A program made the translations under genes and the position numbers. Under the pieces are notes generated by a model. That model was not told where the DNA came from and did no database searches. It worked only from the letters and a program-made list of their open reading frames with translations. DNA of 64,000 nt, taken from assembly GCF_900111595.1 (NCBI RefSeq), contig NZ_FOHN01000007.1, positions 62,001 through 126,000 on the forward strand. The letters are read 5' to 3'. This stretch comes from [Clostridium] polysaccharolyticum (GTDB lineage Bacteria > Bacillota > Clostridia > Lachnospirales > Lachnospiraceae). Shown here piece by piece: positions 44,961 through 53,535 of this stretch; position 1 is the first letter of the stretch, and each line of letters opens with the position of its first letter.

Positions 44961-46466
44961 ATGTGTAAAGAGAAAGAAAAGTTTAATTCCATTGTTACGT
45001 ATATCGAAAAAATGGCAGAAGTACATAAGGATGACATTGCTGTTATATCAGGAGATGAAAGGCTTTCATATGGAGAACTAAACGAACGAGCAGCAGTTAT
45101 TGCAGGCAATATAGAAAGCTTTGGCTGTGAGAGTAAGCTGGTAGGTATTTTTATGCAAAGAACGGTGAATATGCTGGCGGTTATGGTTGGTATTTTAAAA
45201 ACAGGCAAGGCATATGTAGCAATTGATCCATCTTATCCAGATGAAAGAGTTCAGATAATTTTGGAAAGCAGTGGATTAGATGTTTTGATTGTTGATGAAG
45301 AAACAAAAGATATACAGGTAAAAAGCGTTCATAAAATCAATGTGAATGAGGTAGATAAACATTGTGATATAAAAGAATATCTTGTGACAACTGGCATTGA
45401 TAAAGAAGATTTGGCATATTTGTTATATACGTCAGGTTCGACAGGAGTACCAAAAGGGGTAATGATACAGCATCAATCGATCTGCAATTTGAGAGAAGCA
45501 ATGTTAGATTATGTTCCTATGGAACCAGGAATGCACATATTCAGCATGACAAGAATAGTATTCGATGTATTTGTAGTGGAAAGCATTATTGCATTGTCTT
45601 ATGGGATGACAATTTACTTAACAACAGGAAAAGAGCTTCATAATCCTAGGCTTTTAGGCAGGAGACTAAAAGTATATCCGATTGATATGATTCAAATGAC
45701 ACCGTCAACAGTTCGTTATTTGGCAAGCTGCGATGAGTCTTTAAGTTGCTTAAAAAATGTAAAATACATTTTAGTGGCAGGGGAAGCATTCCCGATTAAC
45801 TTACTTGTGCGTATGCGTGAGAATACAAATGCAAAGATTTATAATTTCTATGGTCCGACGGAAGCAACGGTTTATTCCCTTGCAGGAGAAGTTACAGGCT
45901 GCCATAAGATAGTTGATATTGGAGTGCCACTTCGTAATTTTGAAGCATATCTATTAGATGAGAAAATGAAAATATCGGATAAAGGAGAACTTTATCTAGG
46001 TGGAGTTGGTTTAGCGAAGGGATATTGGCAGCAGGAGGAATTAACAAAGCAGCGTTTTGTGAAGATGCCTGAAATATCAGCAAATTATTTATATCGAACT
46101 GGAGATTTAGTAGAACGTTTGCCAGATGGAAAATATCATTATCTGCGTAGAATTGATAATCAAGTGAAGATAAATGGTTTCCGAATTGAACTGGGTGAAA
46201 TCGAAAGTGTAATTCAGTCTATTGAAGGCATTAAAGAAGTTGCTGTTGTTGTAAGAAAAGGAAAACACGATAATAGCTATTTATGTGCATTTTATACACA
46301 GGAGCATAATGTGGACGAAAATGAAATACGTAATGTGATTCTTAAGCGTCTGCCAGATTACATGCTTCCAGCAGTTTTTGTAAAACGAAATCATTTTGAG
46401 ATTAGTCAAAATGGAAAGATTGATAGGAAAGAATTAGAGACATGTAGTATTGTAAATATAAGTTAG
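44961..46466 (+). CDS. Free-standing adenylation enzyme
   Basis: 501 residues, an NRPS-type adenylation domain without carrier. A3 YTSGSTGVPKG, A4 region VFDVFVVES, A5 NFYGPTEATVY, A7 YRTGD, A8 RRIDNQVKINGFRIELGEIE, A10 NGKIDRKE. Hand-aligned pocket residues are D-V-V-Q-L-A-F-V-Y-K, again with Asp235, so an alpha-amino acid is favoured; I do not recognise the code. It probably loads one of the two free carrier proteins, most likely the one encoded next to it. Confidence 0.92.
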   Translation: MCKEKEKFNSIVTYIEKMAEVHKDDIAVISGDERLSYGELNERAAVIAGNIESFGCESKLVGIFMQRTVNMLAVMVGILKTGKAYVAIDPSYPDERVQIILESSGLDVLIVDEETKDIQVKSVHKINVNEVDKHCDIKEYLVTTGIDKEDLAYLLYTSGSTGVPKGVMIQHQSICNLREAMLDYVPMEPGMHIFSMTRIVFDVFVVESIIALSYGMTIYLTTGKELHNPRLLGRRLKVYPIDMIQMTPSTVRYLASCDESLSCLKNVKYILVAGEAFPINLLVRMRENTNAKIYNFYGPTEATVYSLAGEVTGCHKIVDIGVPLRNFEAYLLDEKMKISDKGELYLGGVGLAKGYWQQEELTKQRFVKMPEISANYLYRTGDLVERLPDGKYHYLRRIDNQVKINGFRIELGEIESVIQSIEGIKEVAVVVRKGKHDNSYLCAFYTQEHNVDENEIRNVILKRLPDYMLPAVFVKRNHFEISQNGKIDRKELETCSIVNIS

Positions 46467-46527
46467 CAAAAGCAGATTTCCATAGTGCCAGAGGGAGATG
46501 TCTGCATATTACGAGGAGGTATATGAT

Positions 46528-46776
46528 TTGAAACTTTTTGATGAGATTGTGGAAATGATTGCACAAGTATCAGAAACACCAGATTGCGCTAAATTATTAA
46601 AACAGAACGAACAGTTATCTGTAGCAGCAGTTAATTCAATATCATTTATTAATCTAGTACTGTTGATTGAAGATAAATATGAGATTGAATTTGATGATGA
46701 ACATTTAGATTTCAAAGATTTTGATACGGTAACAAGTTTATGTGAGTATGTAAAAAAGATGCAGCAGGAAATGTAA
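46528..46776 (+). CDS. Free-standing carrier protein 2
   Basis: 82 residues from TTG 46528, which has GAGGAGG 8 nt upstream; the ATG at 46498 directly abuts its GGGAG and is less likely. The helical pattern and the motif VNSISFINLVLLIE place the phosphopantetheine Ser at 37. It is a variant of the usual DSL, with Asn in place of Asp. Acidic and the last gene of the cluster. Confidence 0.8.
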   Translation: MKLFDEIVEMIAQVSETPDCAKLLKQNEQLSVAAVNSISFINLVLLIEDKYEIEFDDEHLDFKDFDTVTSLCEYVKKMQQEM

Positions 46777-46823
46777 TATTGTCATATGAAAAAGGGATTG
46801 TTGGGAAATAGACAATTCTAAAT

Positions 46824-46862
46824 ATGGGAGATAGTGGTTTAATGGAAACTATTATCTCCCAT
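46824..46862 (+). terminator. Hairpin at the 3' end of the biosynthetic cluster
   Basis: ATGGGAGATA (46824-46833) pairs with TATCTCCCAT (46853-46862) across a loop that also contains AGT/ACT. Stable but not followed by a T-run. It probably ends or protects the long transcript. Confidence 0.5.
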
Positions 46863-47168
46863 AAATTTACTGCATCTTATTTGTATACTAAAATTCTTTC
46901 ACGATCACATCATGCAACCAAATCGTACACTTTTTACCATTTTACTATTCATTTGAAAAAAAATATGTCATAATAGGTTTGTTACACATTTATAGTGCAC
47001 AGATTGATTCATGAAAGGAGCTGAAAAGAATAAAGCAGTAGCGCACGTTCCCTTAGTCTTTTCTATTTGCATTGGAAGTAGCCAAACCAGGTAGAAAACG
47101 CTAAAAACAACACGCTTTATGCAAAAGTAACACATTTATAAAAAATGTATTTAATGGAGGATGATTAC
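46863..47168. other. Intergenic region before the GH43 gene
   Basis: About 300 nt, AT-rich. A short stem CTATTT/AAGTAG (about 47066-47084) and AGCG/CGCT outer pairing (about 47039 and 47099) suggest a possible mRNA leader structure, but I cannot assign it to a known riboswitch class. No gene is evident. Confidence 0.3.
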
Positions 47169-49496
47169 ATGAGAAAACAATGGAATAAGACAATCGCAGC
47201 TGTTGCAGCAATTCCTTTACTTGTGGGAGGCGGTATTGGAGTTAATACAGCAGCAGTACAGGCACAGAATCCTATTGTGCAGACACTCTACACAGCGGAT
47301 CCGGCACCTATGGTATATAAAGATACCTTATATTTATATACCAGCCATGATGAAGATGGTGCGTCTTATTACGAAATGAATGACTGGAGATGCTATAAAA
47401 CTACCGATATGGTAAACTGGGTAGATTGTGGCTCTCCTATGGGATATAAAACATTTAGCTGGGCAAAGGGAGATGCATGGGCAGGCCAGTGTATCGAACG
47501 TAATGGAAAATTCTATTATTACGTTCCAGTAGCAGCCAATGGAGGAACCGCAATTGGTGTTGGGGTATCGGATTCACCAGAAGGACCATTTAAAGATGCC
47601 ATCGGCAAACCATTGGTAGGTCCAGGTTACGGTAATATCGACCCAACCGTTTACATAGATAATGACGGACAAGCATATTTATACTGGGGAAATCCAGCAT
47701 TAAAATATGTGAAGTTAAACTCCAACATGACATCTTATACAGGCGGAGTTCAGACAGTGAACTTAACAACCCAGTCATTTGGCCAGCGTAATGGCAACCC
47801 TGACAGAAAAACTCTATTTGAGGAAGGCCCTTGGTTCTACCGCAGAGGCAATTTGTACTACATGGTATATGCAGCATCGGGAATCCCAGAAAATATCTGC
47901 TACTCTACAAGTACAAGCCCTACTGGTCCTTGGACATTTAGAGGTGTAATTATGCCATCTGGAGGAGGAAGTTTTACGAACCATCCAGGTATTGTAGATT
48001 ATCAGGGACATTCCTATTTCTTCTATCACAATGGACAGCTTCCAGGCGGTAACGGCTTCCAGCGTTCCGTTGCAGTAGAAGAGTTTACTTATAAATCAGA
48101 CGGTTCCATTCCACAGATTAGCATGTCAAAAAATGGCCCAGCCCAGCTGAAATATTTAAATCCATATGTATTAAATGAAGCTGAGACAATCTGTTATGAA
48201 TCTGGTGTTGAAACAGAAAAATGTGGTGAAGGTACACAGAATGTAAGTTATATCGAAAATGGCGATTATATCATGGTAAAAGGTGTAGACTTCGGAAGTG
48301 GAGCAAAATCATTTGAAGCCCGCGTTGCTTCTGCTACATCTGGAGGAAACATTGAAATCCGCTTAGACAGTGCAACCGGTAAATTAGTAGGCACATGCCC
48401 GGTTCCAAGTACAGGAGACTGGCAGAAATACGTGACAAAAACCTGCAGTATCAGTGGTGCAACAGGCACGCATGATTTATACTTCCGTTTTACAGGTGGT
48501 AGTGGAAGTTTATTCAACTTCAACTGGTGGAAGTTCACATCTGAAAGTGGAACCGTTCCATCTGCCGCACCAAGTGTAGCACCATCCACAGCACCAAGTA
48601 CTGCTCCACAGCCATCTGCCACACCATCCCTTGGATTTGAAGAAGCAAAAGTAGCAGACGGCTGGTATTATATAAAGGGTGTAGATTCTCAGAAATATTT
48701 ACAGGTAAAAGATAATACAGGTGAAAATGCAGTCAATGTTGAAATCGGAACTAGTTCAGGAAAAGCAGGACAGAAATGGTATGTAACCAATCAGGAAGAT
48801 GGAACCATTACATTAAAAAGTGGCTTAGGCAGTTTTAATCTGGACATTGGCATGAATGAAAATAAAGATGGTGCCAATGTACATATTTACTCTGCATGGA
48901 ATGGACAGTCTCAGAAATACAAACTTCAGAAAACTTCCAATGCCAATACATATGTAATCCGAACATCTACAAGTGATTATGAAAGAGCCATTGACGTTTA
49001 TGAGATAGGAAAAACGGATGGCAGCAATGTATGCCAGTGGTTATATAATGGAAATAAAAATCAGCAGTGGGTATTTGAGCCAGTGGAAGCTGCACCAGCA
49101 CCAAGTACGGCACCATCTAAGGCACCAGAACCATCTGCAGCACCAAGCCAGGCACCATCGGCAGAACCATCTCCACAGCCATCTAAAGAGCCAGAAGCAT
49201 CCACAGGTATTTCTTTCGAATACTCTGTAGTAAGTGACTGGGGCAATGGTTATCAAGGACAGATTGTGGTTACCAATAAATCTGGCAAGACTTTAAATGG
49301 CTGGACTTTAACAATGGATTGTGCCAATGCCATTCAAAGTTTATGGGGTGCAGATCTGGCAGATCAGACAGGAAACAAAGTAACAATTAAGAGTCCATCC
49401 TGGGCATCATCCTTTGCATCTGGAACATCTGTTACCATTAATTTTGTAGCCAATGGTTCGTCTAATAATAAACCATCTGATTATGTTTTGAAATAA
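47169..49496 (+). CDS. Secreted modular GH43 arabinofuranosidase/xylosidase with CBM6, CBM13 and CBM2-like modules
   Basis: 775 residues from ATG 47169 (GGAGG 8 nt upstream). Signal peptide about 1-32. The GH43 five-blade domain (about 35-335) shows the general base Asp44 in TADPAPMVY, the pKa-modulating Asp in GNIDPTVYID and the acid Glu in FEEGPWFY. A CBM6-like module (about 337-458) has EAETICYESGVETEKC. A Pro/Ala/Ser linker is followed by a ricin-type CBM13-like module (about 490-645), a second linker and a C-terminal CBM2-like cellulose-binding module (about 675-775) with tryptophans and WASSFASG. It likely removes arabinose from arabinoxylan while bound to plant cell walls. It fits with the GH10 at the right edge. 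Confidence 0.9.
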   Translation: MRKQWNKTIAAVAAIPLLVGGGIGVNTAAVQAQNPIVQTLYTADPAPMVYKDTLYLYTSHDEDGASYYEMNDWRCYKTTDMVNWVDCGSPMGYKTFSWAKGDAWAGQCIERNGKFYYYVPVAANGGTAIGVGVSDSPEGPFKDAIGKPLVGPGYGNIDPTVYIDNDGQAYLYWGNPALKYVKLNSNMTSYTGGVQTVNLTTQSFGQRNGNPDRKTLFEEGPWFYRRGNLYYMVYAASGIPENICYSTSTSPTGPWTFRGVIMPSGGGSFTNHPGIVDYQGHSYFFYHNGQLPGGNGFQRSVAVEEFTYKSDGSIPQISMSKNGPAQLKYLNPYVLNEAETICYESGVETEKCGEGTQNVSYIENGDYIMVKGVDFGSGAKSFEARVASATSGGNIEIRLDSATGKLVGTCPVPSTGDWQKYVTKTCSISGATGTHDLYFRFTGGSGSLFNFNWWKFTSESGTVPSAAPSVAPSTAPSTAPQPSATPSLGFEEAKVADGWYYIKGVDSQKYLQVKDNTGENAVNVEIGTSSGKAGQKWYVTNQEDGTITLKSGLGSFNLDIGMNENKDGANVHIYSAWNGQSQKYKLQKTSNANTYVIRTSTSDYERAIDVYEIGKTDGSNVCQWLYNGNKNQQWVFEPVEAAPAPSTAPSKAPEPSAAPSQAPSAEPSPQPSKEPEASTGISFEYSVVSDWGNGYQGQIVVTNKSGKTLNGWTLTMDCANAIQSLWGADLADQTGNKVTIKSPSWASSFASGTSVTINFVANGSSNNKPSDYVLK

Positions 49497-49546
49497 TGTT
49501 TCAAATAGCATATAAATACGAAAACTCGAAATATATCAAAAAAAGC

Positions 49547-49582
49547 AAAAAGGATAGCACAGATTTTGTGTTATCCTTTTTT
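49547..49582 (+). terminator. Intrinsic terminator after the GH43 gene
   Basis: AAAAGGATAGCACA (about 49547-49561) pairs with TGTGTTATCCTTTT (about 49567-49580), followed by T residues. A-rich on the other side, so possibly bidirectional. Confidence 0.88.
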
Positions 49583-49621
49583 AAAATAACTAATTTAGTA
49601 AAAAAAACCAAAATAAATAGA

Positions 49622-49650
49622 TTGGATATTTGCGAAAATAATAGTATAAT
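49622..49650 (+). promoter_or_regulatory. Promoter of the NSS transporter gene
   Basis: TTGGAT (49622-49627), 17-nt spacer, TATAAT (49645-49650), 35 nt before the start codon. Confidence 0.65.
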
Positions 49651-49684
49651 TTGATAGTAAGTAAAAAAAGAGAGGAAGTTAGTT

Positions 49685-51229
49685 ATGGAGACAAATGAAA
49701 AATGGTCCTCAAGAGTCACATTTATCCTAGCATCCATCGGTTCAGCGGTTGGTCTAGGAAATGCATGGAGATTCCCAGGATTAGCAGCAAAGTATGGTGG
49801 GGGAGCTTTTTTACTGGTTTACGCAGTTGCATTGATAATATTGGGAATACCAATGTTGACAATGGAAATTGCAATTGGCCGTAAAACCAAGCAGGGAGCA
49901 ATAGGTGCATTTCGCAGCATGAATAAAAAATCCGGATTTGTTGGCTGGGCAGCTACAACCAATGCATTTGCAATTGCAACTTATTATGCAGTGGTTTTTG
50001 CGTGGGTACTTGCAATGGTTGTATTCAGTACTAAGTTTGCTGGAATGGTAGGAAAACCAGAGAAAGCAAGTAAGGTATTCTTCGAAATGACAAAAACAAG
50101 CGGGACAATTCAAGGATTACATATTCCAATGGTAATGGTTGTTGCGTTAGTTTTAGCATGGGCATTAATTTATGCATGTATCCGAAATGGTACGGTCAGT
50201 GTAGGAAAAGTAGTAAAATACACAGGACTTACATTGCCTTTGATTTTTCTATGTATTATGGCGATTAAGGGGATTAGTATGCCAGGTGGTCCAAAAGGTA
50301 TTGCAAAACTTTTTGTACCTGACTTTAAAACTGTTATAGAAAATGGAAATGTAGCAAGGCTGATTGTGGATGCTATCGGACAGGTATTCTACAGCTTATC
50401 CATTATGATGGCAATTATGATTGCATATGGTTCTTATCTTAGCGAAGAGACTAACGTAATTAAAGATGCGACAATTATTGCTTTAGCCGATCTTGGTGTC
50501 AGTGTTTTATCCGGAGTTGTTATGTTTACAACGATGTACGGTGTAGGTATGACAACCAATGATATGTCAGCATCAGGTATCGTAACGGCTTTTGTAATTT
50601 ATCCACAGGCGATGGCAAATCTTACTAACACTGGATGGATAAATGCTGCTTTTGGTATGGTATTTTATCTTTGTTTATCTACATTAGCGGTAGATTCTGC
50701 ATTTTCTATTATTGAAGGTGTATCACGCTCTATCTCAGCTCATTTTGAATTAAACAGCAAGAAGGTAACAAAAATTATTTGTGCAATAGCGGCTGTAATT
50801 TCCATTGTATTTATTACGGAATCTGGACTTGCATGGCTTGATATTGTTGATAAATGGACCAATCAGTATAATATGATCCTTATCGGTGTAATGGAATGTA
50901 TTGTAATCGGATGGATTTTTCAGATGGATAAAGTATTATATGAGATTAATAGGAATGCAAAGGCATACAAAATGCCAATGTGGTGGTTTAAAGGTTCAAT
51001 CCGTTACATTGCTCCTGTTGTATTATTATTGTTCTGCGGTTTGAATATCAAGGATTTATTTGCATCAGGTGGTGTTTATGGTGCGGCAGATGGATATCCT
51101 CTCTGGTCAAATCTTGCAGGTGGATGGGGAGTTACTTTACTGGTATTCATAAGTGGATTTATCGCAAATGGCGTTATCAGGATAAAGAAAAAACATGGTT
51201 TTACAGAAAGAGAAGAAGAGTGGAAGTAA
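49685..51229 (+). CDS. Sodium-dependent amino acid/solute symporter, NSS (SNF) family
   Basis: 514 residues with about 12 membrane helices. The diagnostic first-helix motif SIGSAVGLGNAWRFP (about 17-31), which binds Na+ and substrate in LeuT, is intact. GGGAFLLVYAVALIILGIPMLTMEIAIG follows in helices 1-2. The intracellular C-terminus is short and charged. Prokaryotic members import amino acids or related compounds with Na+. Monocistronic, own promoter. Substrate unknown. Confidence 0.92.
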   Translation: METNEKWSSRVTFILASIGSAVGLGNAWRFPGLAAKYGGGAFLLVYAVALIILGIPMLTMEIAIGRKTKQGAIGAFRSMNKKSGFVGWAATTNAFAIATYYAVVFAWVLAMVVFSTKFAGMVGKPEKASKVFFEMTKTSGTIQGLHIPMVMVVALVLAWALIYACIRNGTVSVGKVVKYTGLTLPLIFLCIMAIKGISMPGGPKGIAKLFVPDFKTVIENGNVARLIVDAIGQVFYSLSIMMAIMIAYGSYLSEETNVIKDATIIALADLGVSVLSGVVMFTTMYGVGMTTNDMSASGIVTAFVIYPQAMANLTNTGWINAAFGMVFYLCLSTLAVDSAFSIIEGVSRSISAHFELNSKKVTKIICAIAAVISIVFITESGLAWLDIVDKWTNQYNMILIGVMECIVIGWIFQMDKVLYEINRNAKAYKMPMWWFKGSIRYIAPVVLLLFCGLNIKDLFASGGVYGAADGYPLWSNLAGGWGVTLLVFISGFIANGVIRIKKKHGFTEREEEWK

Positions 51230-51329
51230 TTTCTATAATTCAAAAAGTCCCTAAAAGGACATGGACGGGATTCACATGAAAGAGCAAAGAAGCTAGTCGC
51301 TAAAAAACAGCAACACCCATCTGGCACAG

Positions 51330-51389
51330 CAAAGTCTGAGTTTCTTCCATACATTATCAGCCACAAGAGTGTGAAAAACTCAGACTTTG
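51330..51389. repeat. 14-bp perfect inverted repeat between convergent genes
   Basis: CAAAGTCTGAGTTT (51330-51343) and AAACTCAGACTTTG (51376-51389), 32-nt loop. It sits between the convergent NSS transporter and esterase genes and has no T-run on either side. It may be a bidirectional transcription barrier or a small relict element. Confidence 0.75.
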
Positions 51390-51399
51390 GCCTATATTG

Positions 51400-52212
51400 C
51401 TATTGAAATACAGAAGTCATAAAATTATATAAACCAGTGCGAATGGAACGGTTATCATGGTCTGCATCTGGCACTTCAACCCATGTGTGGGGCTGCTGGT
51501 TTTTTGTTAAGATTTCATGGTAGCTTTTTGGAAAATTGCCAACTACAGAATCCTTTGTTCCACAGCTTATAAAAGTTATGTAAGGAGTATACTCTGGATT
51601 TTTTATCCGGAAGTCCTCTTCCTTAAACAGTCCGATATGGTCTGCATGAGAATCCTTACTTGGAACAATTCCAGGTGCAGGGGCAAATGCACCAACATAA
51701 CCAAACAGTTCCGGTTTGGAAAATACGATGTAGAGTGCAGTACGTCCACCCATAGAGAAGCCGCAGACAGCAGTATGCTCTCTTCCAGTTGCAATGGAAT
51801 AGCTAGCTTCCATAAAAGGCATTAAATCCTTTGTTAAATCCTTTATAAAATTGTTATATCCGTGAAAATAATCCTGATGAAACCCTTTTTCCACATCAGG
51901 CAAGTCCTGGGCGTAAATGTTGGGACACACAAGAATCATTTCTTTTGCTAAACCCTCAAGAACTAAATTGGCTGGCATGTAGACAGAACCACAGTCTGGA
52001 TCCGTCATAGAGTCTTCGTCTCCAAAAATCCCATGGAGAAAATACATTACAGGATATTTTTTCGCTTCTGTATAATGAGCAGGTAATAAAATGTTGACAG
52101 GCCGTTCTGTTTTAGTTGTAGAAGAAAAATACCACTTTTTTACAAAAGAAGTATAAGCAGAACCAGTCTTTTTCTCGTTTGCTCCTGCTGGGCAGTCATT
52201 TATTGCGATCAT
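51400..52212 (-). CDS. Cytoplasmic alpha/beta-hydrolase esterase (CE1/esterase-D-like)
   Basis: 270 residues from ATG 52212, chosen because AAAGGAG lies 8 nt upstream on the minus strand; the longer frame starts without support. The oxyanion segment is FLHGIFGDEDS, the nucleophile Ser is in CGFSMGGRTALY, an acid Asp in SCGTKDSVV and the catalytic His in VPDADHDNRSI. This is the esterase-D/feruloyl- and acetyl-esterase type of fold. No signal peptide, so it probably acts on imported oligosaccharide esters or small acyl esters. The nearby xylanolytic genes support a role in deacylating xylan fragments, but that is inference. Confidence 0.85.
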   Translation of the reverse strand: MIAINDCPAGANEKKTGSAYTSFVKKWYFSSTTKTERPVNILLPAHYTEAKKYPVMYFLHGIFGDEDSMTDPDCGSVYMPANLVLEGLAKEMILVCPNIYAQDLPDVEKGFHQDYFHGYNNFIKDLTKDLMPFMEASYSIATGREHTAVCGFSMGGRTALYIVFSKPELFGYVGAFAPAPGIVPSKDSHADHIGLFKEEDFRIKNPEYTPYITFISCGTKDSVVGNFPKSYHEILTKNQQPHTWVEVPDADHDNRSIRTGLYNFMTSVFQ

Positions 52213-52432
52213 ATTTCTACTCCTTTGTCCGGTAATTATGTCACGATAAGCAAAAATGTGAGCATTTATGCTTAATAAAAGTATACAACTACTCGGTATC
52301 TTATGCAAATATAAAATGGAAAACTTCTGGTATGGGAAAATAAACCTCTATTAAATAGGAATAATGATTGATTTAAGCCTAAAATTCTGTTATATTTTAT
52401 ATAATTCTAAGTTGTTATAGTTTAGAAAAAAA

Positions 52433-52461
52433 TTGTAAAGAAGTGAATTTTATACTATAAT
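52433..52461 (+). promoter_or_regulatory. cheV promoter
   Basis: TTGTAA (52433-52438), 17-nt spacer, TATAAT (52456-52461), 40 nt before cheV. A housekeeping-type promoter rather than a flagellar sigma-D one. Confidence 0.6.
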
Positions 52462-52501
52462 GTAAGAAGAAATAAAAAATATAGATAATGGAGGAATTCG
52501 A

Positions 52502-53407
52502 ATGTCTTCAGAAATTTTATTAGAAAGTGGAACAAACGAACTTGAAATTCTAGAATTTACAGTCGGCGACAACCATTATGGCATCAACGTTGCGAAAGTA
52601 AAAGAAATACTTCCATATAAAACACCAACACCAGTACCGAATGCACATCCAGCAATCGAAGGAATCTTTATGCCACGGGATGAGATCATCTCCATCGTTG
52701 AGTTATCGGAATGCCTTAAGATGCCGAAATCTCAGAACATAGCATCGGATATGTATGTACTTACGAACTTTAACAAGATAAATGTTGCATTTCATGTTCA
52801 TAGTGTGGTTGGTATCCATAGGGTTTCATGGGAAGCCATTGTAAAACCGGATAATACAATTAACAGCCAGGGCAATGGATTGGCTACAGGTATCATTAAG
52901 CTAAATGGAAAGCTTATTATTATTCTTGATTTTGAAAAAATTGTCGCAAATATTAGTCCTGAAACAGGATTAAAAGTCTCAGATATTGCTCATCTAACCA
53001 ATCGTAAAAGAAACGAATTACCAATCTTGATAAGCGAAGACTCACAATTACTTAGTGTTCTGATTACAGAATGTCTACATAAATCCGGATATAGCAATAT
53101 TATTGCAACAGACAATGGAAAAGAAGCATGGGATAAATTAAATGCTTTTAAAAATGCGGGTAATGTAAAAGATAAAGTGGCCTGTGTTATTACAGATATT
53201 GAAATGCCACAGATGGATGGCCATAGACTTACAAAACTTGTGAAAGATGATGCTGTCTTAAAAGATATTCCAGTTGTAATTTTCTCTTCCTTAATTTCAG
53301 AAGAAATGCGTAAAAAGGGAGAATTACTTGGAGCAGATGCACAGCTTTCCAAACCTGAAATTGGAGAATTAGTAGAGACTATTGATAAAATTTTAGGAAC
53401 GAAATAA
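52502..53407 (+). CDS. cheV: Chemotaxis protein CheV (CheW-receiver fusion)
   Basis: 301 residues. The N-terminal CheW-like domain (about 10-155) has EILEFTVGDNHYGINVAKVKEIL and the LDFEKIV end. The C-terminal receiver domain (about 173-300) has an acidic pair in LISEDSQ, the phospho-acceptor Asp in VITDIEMPQMDG and the Lys in LSKPE. CheV couples chemoreceptors to CheA and adapts by phosphorylation, so it implies a motile cell. It is alone here, away from other che genes. Its start follows a GGAGG. Confidence 0.95.
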   Translation: MSSEILLESGTNELEILEFTVGDNHYGINVAKVKEILPYKTPTPVPNAHPAIEGIFMPRDEIISIVELSECLKMPKSQNIASDMYVLTNFNKINVAFHVHSVVGIHRVSWEAIVKPDNTINSQGNGLATGIIKLNGKLIIILDFEKIVANISPETGLKVSDIAHLTNRKRNELPILISEDSQLLSVLITECLHKSGYSNIIATDNGKEAWDKLNAFKNAGNVKDKVACVITDIEMPQMDGHRLTKLVKDDAVLKDIPVVIFSSLISEEMRKKGELLGADAQLSKPEIGELVETIDKILGTK

Positions 53408-53475
53408 GGTTCCGGTTTTCGAGTATAATTTACGGGGAAGAACCCCTATATAGGTATTAAGTATTATTGTGAATT

Positions 53476-53505
53476 TATATTGCCTATGTTAATATTGGCA
53501 ATATA
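53476..53505. repeat. 9-bp perfect inverted repeat after cheV
   Basis: TATATTGCC (53476-53484) and GGCAATATA (53497-53505) with a 12-nt loop, 31 nt before the next gene. A short GGGGAAGAACCCC hairpin lies upstream (about 53433-53445). Either the cheV terminator or an operator of the following gene. Confidence 0.55.
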
Positions 53506-53535
53506 AGTTTATTATGATAGGAAGGGAGGATTAAG

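Noticed and set aside
46960-47168. Possible c-di-GMP riboswitch ahead of the GH43 gene
   Set aside because: A CCAAACC-like stretch and small stems are present but the conserved core and tetraloop receptor of GEMM-type riboswitches could not be found.
48540-49210. Pro/Ala/Ser repeats in the GH43 gene as a mobile repeat
   Set aside because: They are ordinary interdomain linkers of a modular secreted enzyme.
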